In this document: one piece after another, positions 23,001 to 34,290 of the stretch
How the letters are laid out: each line of letters begins with the position of its first letter
How positions within the stretch are numbered: the stretch's first letter is position 1
Assembly (NCBI GenBank): GCA_000934455.1
Contig: KN884402.1
Location: forward strand, 169,858-233,857
From: Apostichopus parvimensis
Taxonomy: Eukaryota; Echinodermata; Holothuroidea; Aspidochirotida; Stichopodidae
DNA: 64,000 nt
Direction: 5' to 3'
Position numbers and translations under genes: made by a program
The notes under the pieces: generated by a model
Told to the model about the DNA's origin: nothing
Seen by the model: the letters and a program-made list of their open reading frames with translations, nothing else
The model's database searches: none

Positions 23001-23277
23001 ATCAAAAAGAAAACCTGACGAACATCGGAGAGGAACAACCATAAAGGTTCAGCCAGCTGCTGTTAGTCGCCGAACAACCATCCTTGGTGGGCGCAGGTGT
23101 CTGCAGACTGGCCGCAAAGTGAAGGGAGTGTACACATCCACTGACAAAATGCGCAAACTTGGCACAGACAGCTGCCAGTTGGTTCCAAAGAAAAAACCGA
23201 GGAAAGCGCCGCATTCTTTGCCACAGTGTGTCAAGAACAATGAGAGTATTGGCAAGAATAAATCTTCCAAGTGGTAG
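20051..23277 (+). pseudogene. MULE-type transposase, four exons, damaged
   Basis: Exon 1 is 20051-20128 (MDPSILCRHEHEQ to NFPEIL, then GTAGGT). Exon 2 is 21148-21486 (after TTACTTCAG), with DTLPPDYTYHM in phase with exon 1, then after a 1-base shift WLRDYTESSRVTYRVQTTK and a Cys/His DNA-binding region (YYRCQHN, then SCPAQLDI). Exon 3 is 21680-21952 (AKTVDNHL, then IQHVHNHLIES), with TGA at 21888. Exon 4 is 22339-23277, with IAVFTPMMKRIHSKHE, VFIDASGGMDRYDCR (first catalytic Asp), a frameshift at about 22595, LAGGVPLGCLIVTSESRE, EATLILCVFHLLQAMWRYLW and a basic tail. The stretch with the second catalytic Asp seems deleted near 22705 (TIPDDSESERQ to FPEA). All exon borders keep frame, which makes the model credible. 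I recall this as a MULE family common in cnidarians, fish and echinoderms. Confidence 0.8.
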
Positions 23278-24484
23278 ACAGAGTTCATGTCGACTTGAAT
23301 TACTCAGTACCAATAGTACATGTATGAGTAGTCATGCTTCCTAATAGACTCTTGGGTTTTGGACCTGCTGGTACTCTTAACATCCTGGTTACCATTAATA
23401 CTACATGTACTATTTTATATGTATTTCATCATACATGTATCATCATTGATATTATTACATTTTATATGTATATATGTCCATTAATTAATGGCTTATATTA
23501 TATAGAGAAGAGCAGTTAGAGTACCAGTTAGATCAATGTGTTTCATTCAATATATACATGTATGTATTCATTTCTGTTCTGTGTACATTAGTTTTAGCTC
23601 ACTTGTCACAATAAAAGACGACACTGGTGTGTCGTCTATTGCCCAACATTGTAGCTTTGACAATCATGTTGTTCTTCACAGATATATTCTGATTATTTCC
23701 TGGATGTCACATTGAATACACCCTGTAACATGTTGGTTTTAGGGACCATACTTTTAGTACATATGTTGAGGGTTGAGAATGTTGGGGGTCATATACGTAT
23801 GCCTGTACATTTCTGCGATTTTTTGCCTATCAGGGGGGGGGGGGAGATTTTACATCGTAAAAGTAAGGTCCCTTAACTAAAACGGTACATTATTTTACAT
23901 CGCCTGTCAGAACGGAAGATAAGCTATAGCAATGGTGTATCTTGTGGCTCTACATTTGTACACTGTAGCTTTGACAATCATTTTAGAATGATCTTTCTCT
24001 GATGACTTATTATCATTGTTTACAAGATGTTATATTGAATACACCCTGACCAGTGAATAATGTACTTTAAAATTATTGTTTGAAATGAGTCATTTTTGAC
24101 TTCATTATAGATGACAATGTCATGTCTTTTGATGCTGGAATTCACCAGTGACTCATAAAATCACCCCTTTAACATTGTGGAAGGATCTCTTGTCCTTAAA
24201 GGACAGCAAAGGAACAGAATCCAAAAGAAAGGAATTAAGAACCCTATTCATGCAGGCAGCAAGATAATGGGTACAGCTAATGGCAAATCAAACTGGATCC
24301 ATGGTATCTCTGCGATTAATAATTAGGGCCTACAGATAAAAATAATCATAAAAGTTAAGTTCGAAAATGATGATTTTAAACAATATAAATTTGAAAAATG
24401 ATCATATAAAATAAAAATGGAGAGGAAAAAGAAAAAGAGTTGGGGGAAAACAAATAACAAATATATAATTCAAAATAGGCCTAC

Positions 24485-24560
24485 CACCTAAAGAGGACTC
24501 GAACCCATGCCCTACGGATCACTTCGGATTAATTGCTAAACGCAGACCACCATTCCGGTT
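24485..24560 (-). other. tRNA-like segment with B box
   Basis: On the minus strand GGGTTCGAGTCC matches the RNA polymerase III B box and the T-loop, 74 bases lie between ACCGGAA and TTTAGGT, and these ends pair at six of seven positions. The D arm and anticodon stem do not fold well, so a functional tRNA is unlikely. It may be a tRNA relic or the head of a SINE, lying just inside the right end of the MULE. Confidence 0.25.
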
Positions 24561-24565
24561 TTGAT

Positions 24566-24637
24566 CAGCCAATCAGAATCGAGGAAATAATTTCAGTGTC
24601 AGTTCAGTTTGGGAAAAAATATTCGCGGCCGGGTCCT
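24566..24637 (-). repeat. Right terminal inverted repeat of the MULE
   Basis: Inverted partner of 19945-20017, ending in CGCGGCCGGGTCC. Confidence 0.85.
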
Positions 24638-26760
24638 TGTCAGCAGCTAACTGAACAGTCGGCTTATTGGGAATCCCCGTAGTGTTCACGATGTGTGGAG
24701 ACAGCTGACCACTGTATTACAAACACAACAGGCTAAATCAAGAATAAGACTGGCTGTAGTTCTATATTTGCTCGGCCTTAACACACATGAAACTATGCAA
24801 CATGAGGAATCTGGGCAAAGTACTCTTAAACTTCACAGTGAAAGAACTACACTTAAAAGGGGAAGGGGGCTCAAATGACACTTAATTTTGGGGTATCAAG
24901 TAACAATTAAAACTACAGATGTTAAGTTACAATGAACTAGGTAGGGGTGTCAAGTGGCCACAAGACTAATACATATGCACATTAATAGAACAAGAGATAG
25001 GCTTATCTGGCGGGCGGGTCTGTATCGTCCAGCAGCACTGTACAGCAATCTTATTGACTGACTGGTAGGCACTGTGAGTGATGAAAGGTATGATGAATGT
25101 CTAGTGAATATAGATAAGTTCAAAGAGATGTTCTTTCCAAGGAGAGTAGGTAAAGTACAGGTACAAGATATGTTACTATTAATGGCCACTACTTGATATG
25201 ACAAGTCTTCATTTGAAGAAGTTATGATCTTACATAGTACTCCGTGTTGGGAATCTGATGATGGTGTGTGCATGACACTGCTCCTGGAGCGTCGGTCTTG
25301 ACCATACTGTGTGGCACATCGTAGCACTTTGTTCCACATATAGTGTTGCAAAACCCTATATTATATCTGATATATGAATATGGTTTATATTTATGGCATT
25401 AGTTGACAAATGTGTCTTACATACAGTAACTCAGTCAAGTACTTGAAATTTTCTGAGCGAATTTGTAACACATGTTTGTGAATAAAGACATACCTTGTTA
25501 GTAGTGTCATCTGAGATTGAGCATCAGTTAGCTTGTATTTAAGAGGCTAAAGTAACATTTGATCGTTCAGCTATAGATTACAAACTCTACAGAGATGTTT
25601 GGCAATTTATTGCATTATCAGGTATATACAAGATGAAGATGTTAAAGCTCAGTTGCCAAAGGTATGTAATGAATCTTTTTACATCATGAGGATGTTAGTA
25701 TTTAATGGATACATGTTATTATATTTTCATTTAATTAAAGAACGCATGGGGTAGTCCGCGACAAAAACTACTTTTGCACAAACTCAAGGAGGGAACAAGT
25801 GTTTAGATGCCTCGCCCTGATCACTGTTGAGTATATTTCTCTCTTTGGGAGCCTGATACTTTGGCATTATGCTGGTTCAATGGTCAATGTTGCAACGTGG
25901 TGCAACTCCAGCTTGTTTATGTTAAAATTTGCAGGGCTTTAATACCATTTTGTATTTTTAATTCCTAACAATCCTTTTAATGGGTGATGATTCACCAGAA
26001 GAGACAATGACAATGTTACATGAATGAGATTGTGTTCATGAGATCTTGATTAGTATTGGGAATCATCCACACAATAACATTGGTTCTTTTGATCTATTTG
26101 CTGGTATGCTAACACTATATGTTATGCCAATAGGTTATGAAACTATAGATAGTTTGTGTTTGGTTTATCTCGACCTTTTTGGTACTGGTTTTATGGAGAT
26201 GGTGAACGTCCAATGGTAATACTTCAGATTTTACTGTTCCATGGCATCAACTTGACCTTACCCCTAGGATCTATTGCATATATTTTTTTAAATAGATTAC
26301 ACATGCAGAAACCGTGGATGATGCTCGATTTCAACTACTGAACAGCAGTACTCGTGTAGCTCTTCTTGGGTCAATCCGTCATGTTGCATCCCTAAGTGAT
26401 AGGGACAAGCTGATGAAGATGCTGTGGAATTTTATCTGTTTGGGAGACTCCAGGCAGCTTTTGATCAGTCACAGATAATTGAAGCTGCAAAAATTTCACA
26501 AAAGCATCTACGATATTTCATTTCTAAAAGTTCATTATGAGCATTGGTTCCCCCAACAATTAGGGCCAAACTAAATACTTCAAGAAAGCAACACAGTTTA
26601 AGGTAAATCCATCATTATTAATGATTGATGCTCACTGTATCTTTTTCAAAACATAATTTTTACTGTTAAAGGTTGACATATTTGCTATTGAACTGATTGT
26701 TCTCATGCAAATGTCATTGTGTTATCTGTAACTTTATAACTATAATTCGTTTAATTTCAG
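24638..26760. other. Region upstream of HECT exons, unassigned
   Basis: No exon can be defended. Some plus-strand readings look coding (VWRQLTTVLQTQQAKSRIRL near 24695-24755; LLGSIRHVASLSDRDK near 26368-26415), but with no family match and many stops. If the HECT gene is real, its missing N-lobe exons should be here or further upstream. Confidence 0.4.
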
Positions 26761-27831
26761 TTCAACGAAGGTCTAATGACAGCTGGAGTTTTAAAGGCAG
26801 TGCATAAAAATCCTTAATGGGTTTCACCTTCAGTTTGTGTACCAGGATGGTTTACTTCTACCTTCTACTCTACAGGATATATTTGTTCCCAACTATTCTG
26901 TTGTTGGTTCGAACCACCGAAAAGTAGGGACAAAATCATTTCTTATTGGAGGGATTGGCTCATTGATGTAGAAGGTAATGGTTGGACTATTCACGACATT
27001 TCAAGCTCAAGTTTTACCAAATTTTATGACTGATAAACAGCACCAGCAACATATTCTTTTCTGATTAAATACCACAGTACAGCATGATACATACCCAATG
27101 ACTTTTAGAAGCCAGTATCTGTGTTAACGATTTCTGTTTACCATTTCCAGGGAGAACAAGATAGTTGCCTAACAGCACAGAGGTAGCAGTGGAGGTTGTT
27201 AATTCAGCCTTTTGCTGCTACAGACAACATACAATTATACTGTACAAATGCATAGCCCCTCTGTTTAGTGAACACTGCATGGTGCACTAATATATATACA
27301 GGTAAAACTAATAAGGTAAAACACGTATGGTACAAAACTGAAGTGCAAAAGAAAACCAACAATTATGTAACAGCTGACCATCTTTCATTAGTATTGGCAC
27401 TTAAACTGTTTAGAAAAATAGGACTTAAAGTAGTTTAACTCCATTAAGCATGTGTGTTACATGGGCAATGGCTAGCAATTCTGGCATTGCGAAGACTTCA
27501 GTTTATTCTTTAAAGTGAAATTATAAAGTGATACTACTAAAGTTTCAAGAAAACCCAAATGCAATTTTCAAAATTTTTATCATTTACACAGATGGCGACA
27601 GCAGGGTCACACTTGAACAGATATAGGTATTTGCCAGGTGCCAATAAAATGCCACCCTTGGGATTTCCTGAAACACCCACGATACACTTTGTACACGACT
27701 TGGAGAAGATGTACCCAACTGCTAATACATGTGCTCTTGTATTAACACTTCCCAATAGCACAGCGTATGAAATGTGGAAGGAGACTGATGAAAGTGGAAT
27801 TATTCAGGCACCTACGTTTGGTATGGGTTGA
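26761..27831 (+). pseudogene. G2E3-like HECT ubiquitin ligase, last two exons
   Basis: Exon at 26761-26974 after TTTAATTTCAG: FNEGLMTAGVLKAVHKNP, then in other frames LLLPSTLQDIFVPNYSVVGS and RDKIISYWRDWLIDVE, then donor GTAATGG. Final exon 27592-27831 after ATTTACACAG: joined in phase it continues DGDSRVTLEQI, then a TAG and a 2-base loss, then GANKMPPLGFPETPTIHFVH, YPTANTCALVLTLPN and IIQAPTFGMG. This is the HECT C-lobe. Cys in ANTCA (TGT at 27730-27732) is the residue that carries ubiquitin as a thioester. At least three frame changes and one stop make it a pseudogene or a badly assembled gene. The splice phase is consistent between the two exons. G2E3-like HECT genes are often multicopy in marine invertebrates, as I recall. 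Confidence 0.7.
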
Positions 27832-27984
27832 TTAGGCTGATAGATTAAAAATATGAATGGAGTGTAACAGTTTTTTACAAGATATTTAAGAATACGTTCT
27901 GGTCCCAAAAGCAAATGTATATATAATTAAAGTAAACGCACACCATCGTGGCAAGATGAAACGTCTCAAAAGAAGACAAAACAT

Positions 27985-28171
27985 CCAACCTTCCACTCCC
28001 CTCCCTAGATATTCTAACATGTCCCACTTCGTTGTTATTTCGTTTTTCCTTTGTGCCCTGTTCAAATCCATTATTTTTTCGGTTATAAATTTTTTAAACT
28101 TCTTTTCCTCGATGGGAAATTCATCCTTAGAAAGGTTCTGCCTCTTCAGCCGATCTTCATAGCACGCTACA
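27985..28171 (-). CDS. Possible exon of an unknown minus-strand gene
   Basis: After TCTTTTGTAG on the minus strand: CYEDRLKRQNLSKDEFPIEE, then KKFITEKIMDLNRAQRKNEI and TTKWDMLEYLG. Charged, helical and without stops, but no family was recognised. It may belong with the readings at 29485-29672 and 30381-30608 on the same strand. Confidence 0.35.
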
Positions 28172-28263
28172 AAAGAGAAGAAAAAAGATGGTGTGAACGA
28201 GGTGTTCATGATTGGTTAATCCCAAAATTGTACAGTGCAAACATCAACTTTTATTTCTCTATC

Positions 28264-28298
<35 letters not shown>

Positions 28299-28302
28299 TA
28301 TA
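28264..28302. repeat. (AT)n microsatellite
   Basis: About 19 AT repeats with one G interruption. Confidence 0.95.
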
Positions 28303-28664
28303 GTACATACAATCATAGCTCCCAAGTTTTCATTAGTGAGATGTGTGTCCCAGGGCTGCCAGAGTAGATATTTACAGTAAGCAGAGTGCCACTATAGGTT
28401 GGCACATAATGCATCTCAGTGCATGGTAAACATATATCAACATTTTTATTGGTTGTCGGTCCAAAAACAGTGCCAAATTATGATTAACAAATAGTTGTTG
28501 GCTTAATTTTTCACTTCAGTTATCATTGCTTTATACAAGAAACAAATTATGTTAGTGCATATTGGATAATATCCACCTTAACATTTATTATTGTTAAGGT
28601 AGCTAGGATAACCACATCTTCGTTTATTTCTATATTATTATGTATGCACCAGATTTGAAATGGA

Positions 28665-29224
28665 NNNNNNNNNNNNNNNNNNNNNNNNNNNNNNNNNNNN
28701 NNNNNNNNNNNNNNNNNNNNNNNNNNNNNNNNNNNNNNNNNNNNNNNNNNNNNNNNNNNNNNNNNNNNNNNNNNNNNNNNNNNNNNNNNNNNNNNNNNNN
28801 NNNNNNNNNNNNNNNNNNNNNNNNNNNNNNNNNNNNNNNNNNNNNNNNNNNNNNNNNNNNNNNNNNNNNNNNNNNNNNNNNNNNNNNNNNNNNNNNNNNN
28901 NNNNNNNNNNNNNNNNNNNNNNNNNNNNNNNNNNNNNNNNNNNNNNNNNNNNNNNNNNNNNNNNNNNNNNNNNNNNNNNNNNNNNNNNNNNNNNNNNNNN
29001 NNNNNNNNNNNNNNNNNNNNNNNNNNNNNNNNNNNNNNNNNNNNNNNNNNNNNNNNNNNNNNNNNNNNNNNNNNNNNNNNNNNNNNNNNNNNNNNNNNNN
29101 NNNNNNNNNNNNNNNNNNNNNNNNNNNNNNNNNNNNNNNNNNNNNNNNNNNNNNNNNNNNNNNNNNNNNNNNNNNNNNNNNNNNNNNNNNNNNNNNNNNN
29201 NNNNNNNNNNNNNNNNNNNNNNNN
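28665..29224. other. Assembly gap, 560 N
   Basis: Unknown bases. Open frames that cross it are artefacts. It lies between the possible exons at 27985-28171 and 29485-29672. Confidence 1.
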
Positions 29225-29484
29225 TGTGTGTATGTATGGGAGGGTTGCTGGTTGGCATCTCGACTCATGCCCACTTGCTAAAACTTCCATGTAGGTGTTT
29301 TGCCTAGCCAAAAATAAAGAGAGTGACTATTCAAGTTGAAAACTTCTTATTTTATGATAAGTATTGGCAAGGTTGTAGTAAACAATGGTCAGTGGGGTGA
29401 ACCGACACCAAAAGTTGGCACGTAGTGTACCACAACATTTATTTTCGAACAAATGCCTCCCAGATTGCTTGAATATATAATATA

Positions 29485-29672
29485 ACTCCCTGCACTTCTT
29501 TCATCTTTGCCCCCAGTTCCTTGTCATCTCCAGACCATGGCATTTCCTCTTCATTTCCAGTTCGTCTCCAAAAACAGCACTCCTTTTCGGCAATCAAGCC
29601 GTTCTGACAGCAGTTTCTTAAGAGAGAGCTGCTCTTAGCTTGTTGTTGTTCTCTTTTCTTCTCTTTCTAAAA
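29485..29672 (-). CDS. Possible exon of an unknown minus-strand gene
   Basis: After a pyrimidine-rich TTTTTTAG on the minus strand: KEKKREQQQAKSSSLLRNCC, then QNGLIAEKECCFWRRTGNEE and EMPWSGDDKELGAKMKEVQG. Cysteine-containing and charged, with no stop. Function unknown. Confidence 0.3.
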
Positions 29673-30380
29673 AACATAATGAATTCCAAATTAGAATTTA
29701 GCAGCTAAATCAACTAGATAATTTTGATAACAAGTGTTAATAGCATACATATTTCTGCTTCGAACAACTTCGAACAGCGCATTCACATATCTATCACTCT
29801 ATATTAACACAAACAATTTGTACTTTAGGCAGTGTTGTGAATATTTAATACCATGTGAGTGTACATGTAAACTTTTCGTAAGCACACAGTGGGCCAGCAA
29901 TCTGCATGTAGTTATCAGACACTTCTTTCTATAAGTTCATATTTGTTATTTATTAACAAACAACTAAAACAGATTAAAGTCTCATTTGAACTTCAAAACA
30001 GGTACAGCTATGGGTTGGGCAAAATATTGTACAAAGATAATGCATACAAAAGCTTTTTAACCAAGTTATGCAAAACATGGTTCTGGCAAATCTCTGAATT
30101 TCATTAATTACACTTGCATAGGGAATGGAACTAATTGGGTTACCCTAGGTTGTGCGATTCCCGGGAATAAATGAATGATTGGGCTTTAGCAGCTTACTAG
30201 TTGGTCAAACCTTAAAATATTAATAACAGGCAAAACAAGAAATGTTTGAACTATGAAATCACTTCTAATCCCACCAACTTTAATAGCATTTGCAAATGTG
30301 GCCAAAGAGAATGTATTTATTGTAGCGTCCCATAAACAAGACATTGAACAATCAAATATTTACCCTAGCTTTCCCTGTAT

Positions 30381-30608
30381 CTAACATTTCCTGTCGTAAA
30401 GACGACGAAGCACTTTTATATCATCAGAGGAGTCTTCCGCCGATGTGTCAAAGACTTTGACACGTGTTCCTTGTAACTTCTTTCCTACCTCCTTTCTTGA
30501 AGCTGTAAACAACCAGAATGCAAAATACATTGAGGTTTCGATGACTATTTTGCGTCCTTTTCTATGTGTTTTCTGAACCTCACTGACTCCACTATGCCAT
30601 AACGACAT
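30381..30608 (-). CDS. Small ORF, possible first exon of an unknown minus-strand gene
   Basis: ATG at 30608 opens MSLWHSGVSEVQKTHRKGRK, then IVIETSMYFAFWLFTASRKE and a charged end DTSAEDSSDDIKVLRRLYDR. Composition is protein-like, but no homologue comes to mind. It could be a first exon for the readings at 29485 and 27985. Confidence 0.3.
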   Translation of the reverse strand: MSLWHSGVSEVQKTHRKGRKIVIETSMYFAFWLFTASRKEVGKKLQGTRVKVFDTSAEDSSDDIKVLRRLYDRKC

Positions 30609-31619
30609 ACATAACTAGCTTATCTATTTAAATCTTACTTCAAATGGTGGCATAAAAGTCGAAAAAATTTGCAACTTTCAACTGTTTTTCTCAAAGATAT
30701 TTTTCGTTGGGATCCCAATAAACCTTGCCCATAATATGAATATGTAGACACTACGAACGTCATTGGTCATTGAGCAATACGTAAAACAACATTATGCTTG
30801 ATTTGTGTACAGTCTATATGGCAGTTGTACCAGGGATTTCCACACAACTCCCTGGTTGTACCAACGCTAAGTCTTTAATCTATATTTAGCAAAGGCTCAT
30901 AACTAAACCTGCATCTCTGATTGGTTGAATTCCAACTAGTGGGTTTAGGGTAACTGTATACGATTAATTTTAAATGTGGAATTTGTCGTGGACACTTTTT
31001 TCATTATTTGCAAATATCCTTAATTACTCGCCAATTAACGTTGTTAGTAGGGAAAAACTTGGCTAATATCTTAGCTTGCTGTTTTGTGATTGATATATGT
31101 AAAAAACTCGATGAACATGTCTAAAAAAGTAGAAAACGGCGAGCAAACGCAAAATGCTGCTTTAAGGCTTAGCTATGATGAAACTGCTGGAAGAGACTAC
31201 AAAAACTGAGATCAACAGCCGATCCAGACAAAAGCTCGTGAAGTCACTGCCGAACTAAGACCGTTTTACAATGTTTTTCCCATTGATCATAGTAAAAAAA
31301 TTAAGTTTCATAAACGCTGCCTGGTCACAACGAATTTCATCCAACCTTAAATACATACGACGGTCAACGTCCAAGAGAACCGTTGTACTATAAAGAGTAC
31401 GTTCCCCATTTTTCACGCAAAGTAAGGCTTCCGAGCGGCACGTTGAAGCTAATGCAAATATGTTAAGAGTTTTCAGTTTTGAGTTTTACATTCAACGGAT
31501 GGCCAGAAGCTCATTTACAATTGCTAAAATCCTCCTATTCGTATGAGGCGAAATGCACATTTTATGTGATAGGCTGGTCTTTGGGAGATACGGTAGGTTA
31601 TAAACAATGTTTCAACAAT
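30609..31619. other. Non-coding stretch
   Basis: I see no gene and no clear repeat unit here. Confidence 0.6.
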
Positions 31620-32500
31620 TTGACGTCTGGTGACTCCAACTGATCTTTGACCTCAATAAAAGGTTGTACTGAATGTGTAGCAACTACATACTAAATATGA
31701 TTTTCGTCCATCGTTCCCTTCTTGCGTTATCGTGTTTACAAAGTTTTGACAATATCACCTCTAGTGACCCTAAATGGACATGGACCTCCACCAAAAACAA
31801 TAGGGATCTTGAACTCAATGTGCTACTCCTTTATACGAAATGCGAGATTGATCCAAGCTTTTCTACAATCGTGCTTTCATTGGTACTCACTTTGACCCCT
31901 GGTGACCCTAATTGACATATGATCTCCAGCCAAAAACTATAAGCTGTTGCTCCTGAAGGTGGTCTTCTTACTCAGGAAATATGAGATTGGTCCAAGTTTC
32001 CTCCTTGAAATATCGTGTTTACTAGGTTTTATAATATTTGACCCCAAATGACGTTTGACCTCCCCACAAAGCAAAATGGTTCTTCTACTCAATGTGGTAC
32101 TCATATACACCAAATATTAGATTGGTCCATGTTCCCTTCTTGAGATATTTTGTTTACAAGCGAGGCGCCACGTACACATACACACACAGTCATACACCAT
32201 ACACATACATACACCACACATTCCCTCTCCGCCCGCATGAATGCATAGGTTACCCGCCGTCACCAAAAACAATATGGCGAACTTCTACTGAATGTATCCT
32301 CACACTTAATATGAAAAGTGGCCACAATTCCAATCGCTAGATATCATGTAAAATGGTTTTCAGGATTTGACCTCAAAGAAGATTTATCCTCACAAGTAGC
32401 AGAACACTTGTATTCAATATGGCAAGTTCATAGACATTGTATGAAAAGTATCCATGATACCTAGTAAGAAAGATTTTGTTTAAAAGTGCTCATGCTTCGG
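31620..32500. repeat. Degenerate tandem repeat, ~130-145 bp unit, about six copies
   Basis: Units share a core: GACCTCCACCAAAAACAATA, then ACTCAATGTGGTACTC, then ACGAAATATGAGATTGGTCC, then TTCCTTCTTGAGATATCGTG and TTTACAAGGTTTTGA. Copies start near 31635, 31765, 31905, 32050, 32255 and 32370. A CACATACA microsatellite interrupts at 32172-32215. Non-coding. Confidence 0.8.
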
Positions 32501-33779
32501 CATTCTTATGTTTGTTGAAGTATACTTTTAAAACGCAAAATGAGCTCGTTAATCGAGTTTCTCTCTTGCTATATGTGTTTGTGTTAGTTACGTGTGCTCG
32601 CGTCCTAAGGTCGGTGGCTTATAATTTGTAGCCTATGCCACGATGAAGGTGTTAAAGTCTGATTACAGTAAGTTGGTGGGCGTCAATGCGAGTCAGGCAT
32701 GTGGTATCAATTAACGCTTGTGGTGTGGTCCAATTATGCAGGGTGTCCTTTATGTGTTTCTTTTGTAATATGTTTTATCTGTGCTGTGGTGATTGTTTGT
32801 CTTCAGGATTCAATTTGCCTTTTTTTTATAGCTGGCCTTGGCATAGTTCTGCTTTGCGAAGTCGGCCTCCAGCAGGTTTTTGTAACGTGATCTCGTAGTT
32901 TATTGGCCTTATGTGTTTTTACTCTCTACTTCTGTATTGTTTTGGAGCAAGAATCATCCCAGTTATGTGCTATATTGCTTTTTTTTGCATGTATCCGGCA
33001 GTTTCTTTGGTCTTTTGTTATTTTTTTGGGTGGGGGGGGGGAGGGATGATGTTTTACATTTTATTAACATCCAGTGGGGTTTTATGGGATTACAGTGTTT
33101 GCGTCTTTTATTTTTATTCCGAGCAGGTATCGGAAACGTCGCAGCCATTTCGATGTAGCCCTTTTCGTTATTCTCTGCATGTTCTTTTCAACAACGGCTT
33201 TTCTTCTGTGGTAACGTATTAAGTCTTTCACCTATGTGTAATCTTACAATGTGATCAATTCGCCTATAACACCATGTAACTTGTATACCTTCTAAAACAG
33301 TGGCTGGTACTAACGCTTCTCTATAACTTGTTTTTAGCGATGGCGCATATATTAACATGTGAGCTATTTGTGATCGGTTCATTTTCTAGGTTTTTCCAAT
33401 ATGTTATATCCTGTTGGAGAAATGTTTACAATGTTGGGTTTTGAATTGCTAGAAAACGAAACATTTGTCTTTGCGGTGTTGTCAAATTGTTTGGGTGGCG
33501 GGGAAGGAAACATTCAATGCTATATAGTTAACATAATCTTTTTTAAATTATGGTTGACCATCATGTTCAAATTCTGACGTCAATGCAAACGGAAGGTAGT
33601 TTTATTATGTCTTGTGTTTATAGTGTAAGATCTTTTAGGGAAGATGTTTCTGGATTTGTATTATGAAGGTGAAGCAAATCGGTTGGCTGTTGAGTTCCTT
33701 TTTGTTTGTTGTTCTTTCGTTTGATATAACATAGTGATAAATACAAAACAATAGTTAATATGTTGATGGGCTTAATGGT
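32501..33779. other. Non-coding stretch, T-rich on plus strand
   Basis: T- and G-rich with a G run at 33034-33044. The open frames here are hydrophobic by composition and not convincing genes. Confidence 0.55.
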
Positions 33780-33967
33780 TTATTCAGTATCTGAATCTCC
33801 CTCTGGATGAGCTAATTCTATTTTTATGATTCTGCCTTTTTCTGTTGTTGTTACTTGAATTCGCGTCTTATTTGTAAAGTCTTCTACGCTGAAATTCATG
33901 TTTGCGATGAGGTCTGATGATATAATCAGCTCTTCTTCCAGTTTCCGTAATGAGGGTGTTGTGGTCT
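33780..33967 (-). CDS. Possible C-terminal exon, unknown protein
   Basis: On the minus strand the acceptor TTTCTTTCTAAACAG precedes ETTTPSLRKLEEELIISSDL, then IANMNFSVEDFTNKTRIQVT and TTEKGRIIKIELAHPEGDSD, ending TE and TAA (33780-33782). The strong acceptor, the lack of stops and the acidic C-terminus suggest a real last exon. An upstream partner could be the OB-like exon at 36208-36400, but phase cannot be tested without the exons between. Confidence 0.4.
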
Positions 33968-34144
33968 CTGTTTAGAAAGAAATTGTTGAGAATCTTGTAG
34001 TGGTTGCTAACTTTTTGTTGAAATCGTTATATTCATGAAACAAATAGTGCCATCCGTTGTTCTCTTTTTCACTCCTCAATTTTTCTTTTGGGCGTCAACT
34101 TGATATAGTGTCCTTGTGTTCTAGAGTCGTTAATATCACTTAAT

Positions 34145-34290
34145 AGAATTTTAAAATTAAAATAAAATAAAACTGTTAGGTAACTGCTTATCCACTAGAG
34201 ACCCTGTGTAGGAGAATGTGTAAAAGTAACTTGGCCTGACGTTTCGAGCCTAGCAGGATCTTCTTCAGAGAGTACAATTTTTGTTATAGA
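34145..34290 (-). repeat. Dispersed-repeat end with CTGAAGAAGATCCTGCTAGG motif
   Basis: The minus strand reads CTCTGAAGAAGATCCTGCTA, then GGCTCGAAACGTCAGGCC, then GTTACTTTTACACATTCTCC, then TACACAGGGTCTCTAGTGGA, ending in an A/T-rich TTTTATTTTATTTTAA tail. I recall this word order from retroelement ends in many marine invertebrates. No coding part adjoins it. Confidence 0.5.

Larger units (their letters stand above)
19945..24637 (+). mobile_element. MULE-type DNA transposon with ~72-bp inverted ends
   Basis: The left end (19945-20017) and the inverted right end (24566-24637) match almost base for base: GCGAATATTTTTGCCC (left) or GCGAATATTTTTTCCC (right), then AACTGACACTGAAATCATTT, then CCTCGATTCTGATTGGCT. 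A multi-exon MULE transposase lies inside in plus orientation (20051-23277). Long inverted ends with a promoter inside are typical of Mutator-like elements. A 9-bp target duplication is not obvious: only TTGT is shared at the outer edges. Damage in the transposase suggests it no longer moves by itself. Confidence 0.85.

Noticed and set aside
24485-24560. Functional tRNA gene
   Set aside because: The B box and acceptor pairing are suggestive, but the D arm and anticodon stem do not form. Listed only as tRNA-like.
28547-29311. Long open frames across the N run
   Set aside because: They exist only because unknown bases contain no stops.
31620-32500. Coding repeat
   Set aside because: Units carry stops in all frames and differ by lengths not divisible by three.
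34238-34268. Hammerhead-ribozyme-like core on the minus strand: CTGAAGA, a GATCC/GGCTC stem, then GAAAC and GTC
   Set aside because: There is an extra A between CTGAAGA and the stem, the stem has a mismatch, and no partner strands for the other two helices are visible. Kept only as a repeat end.
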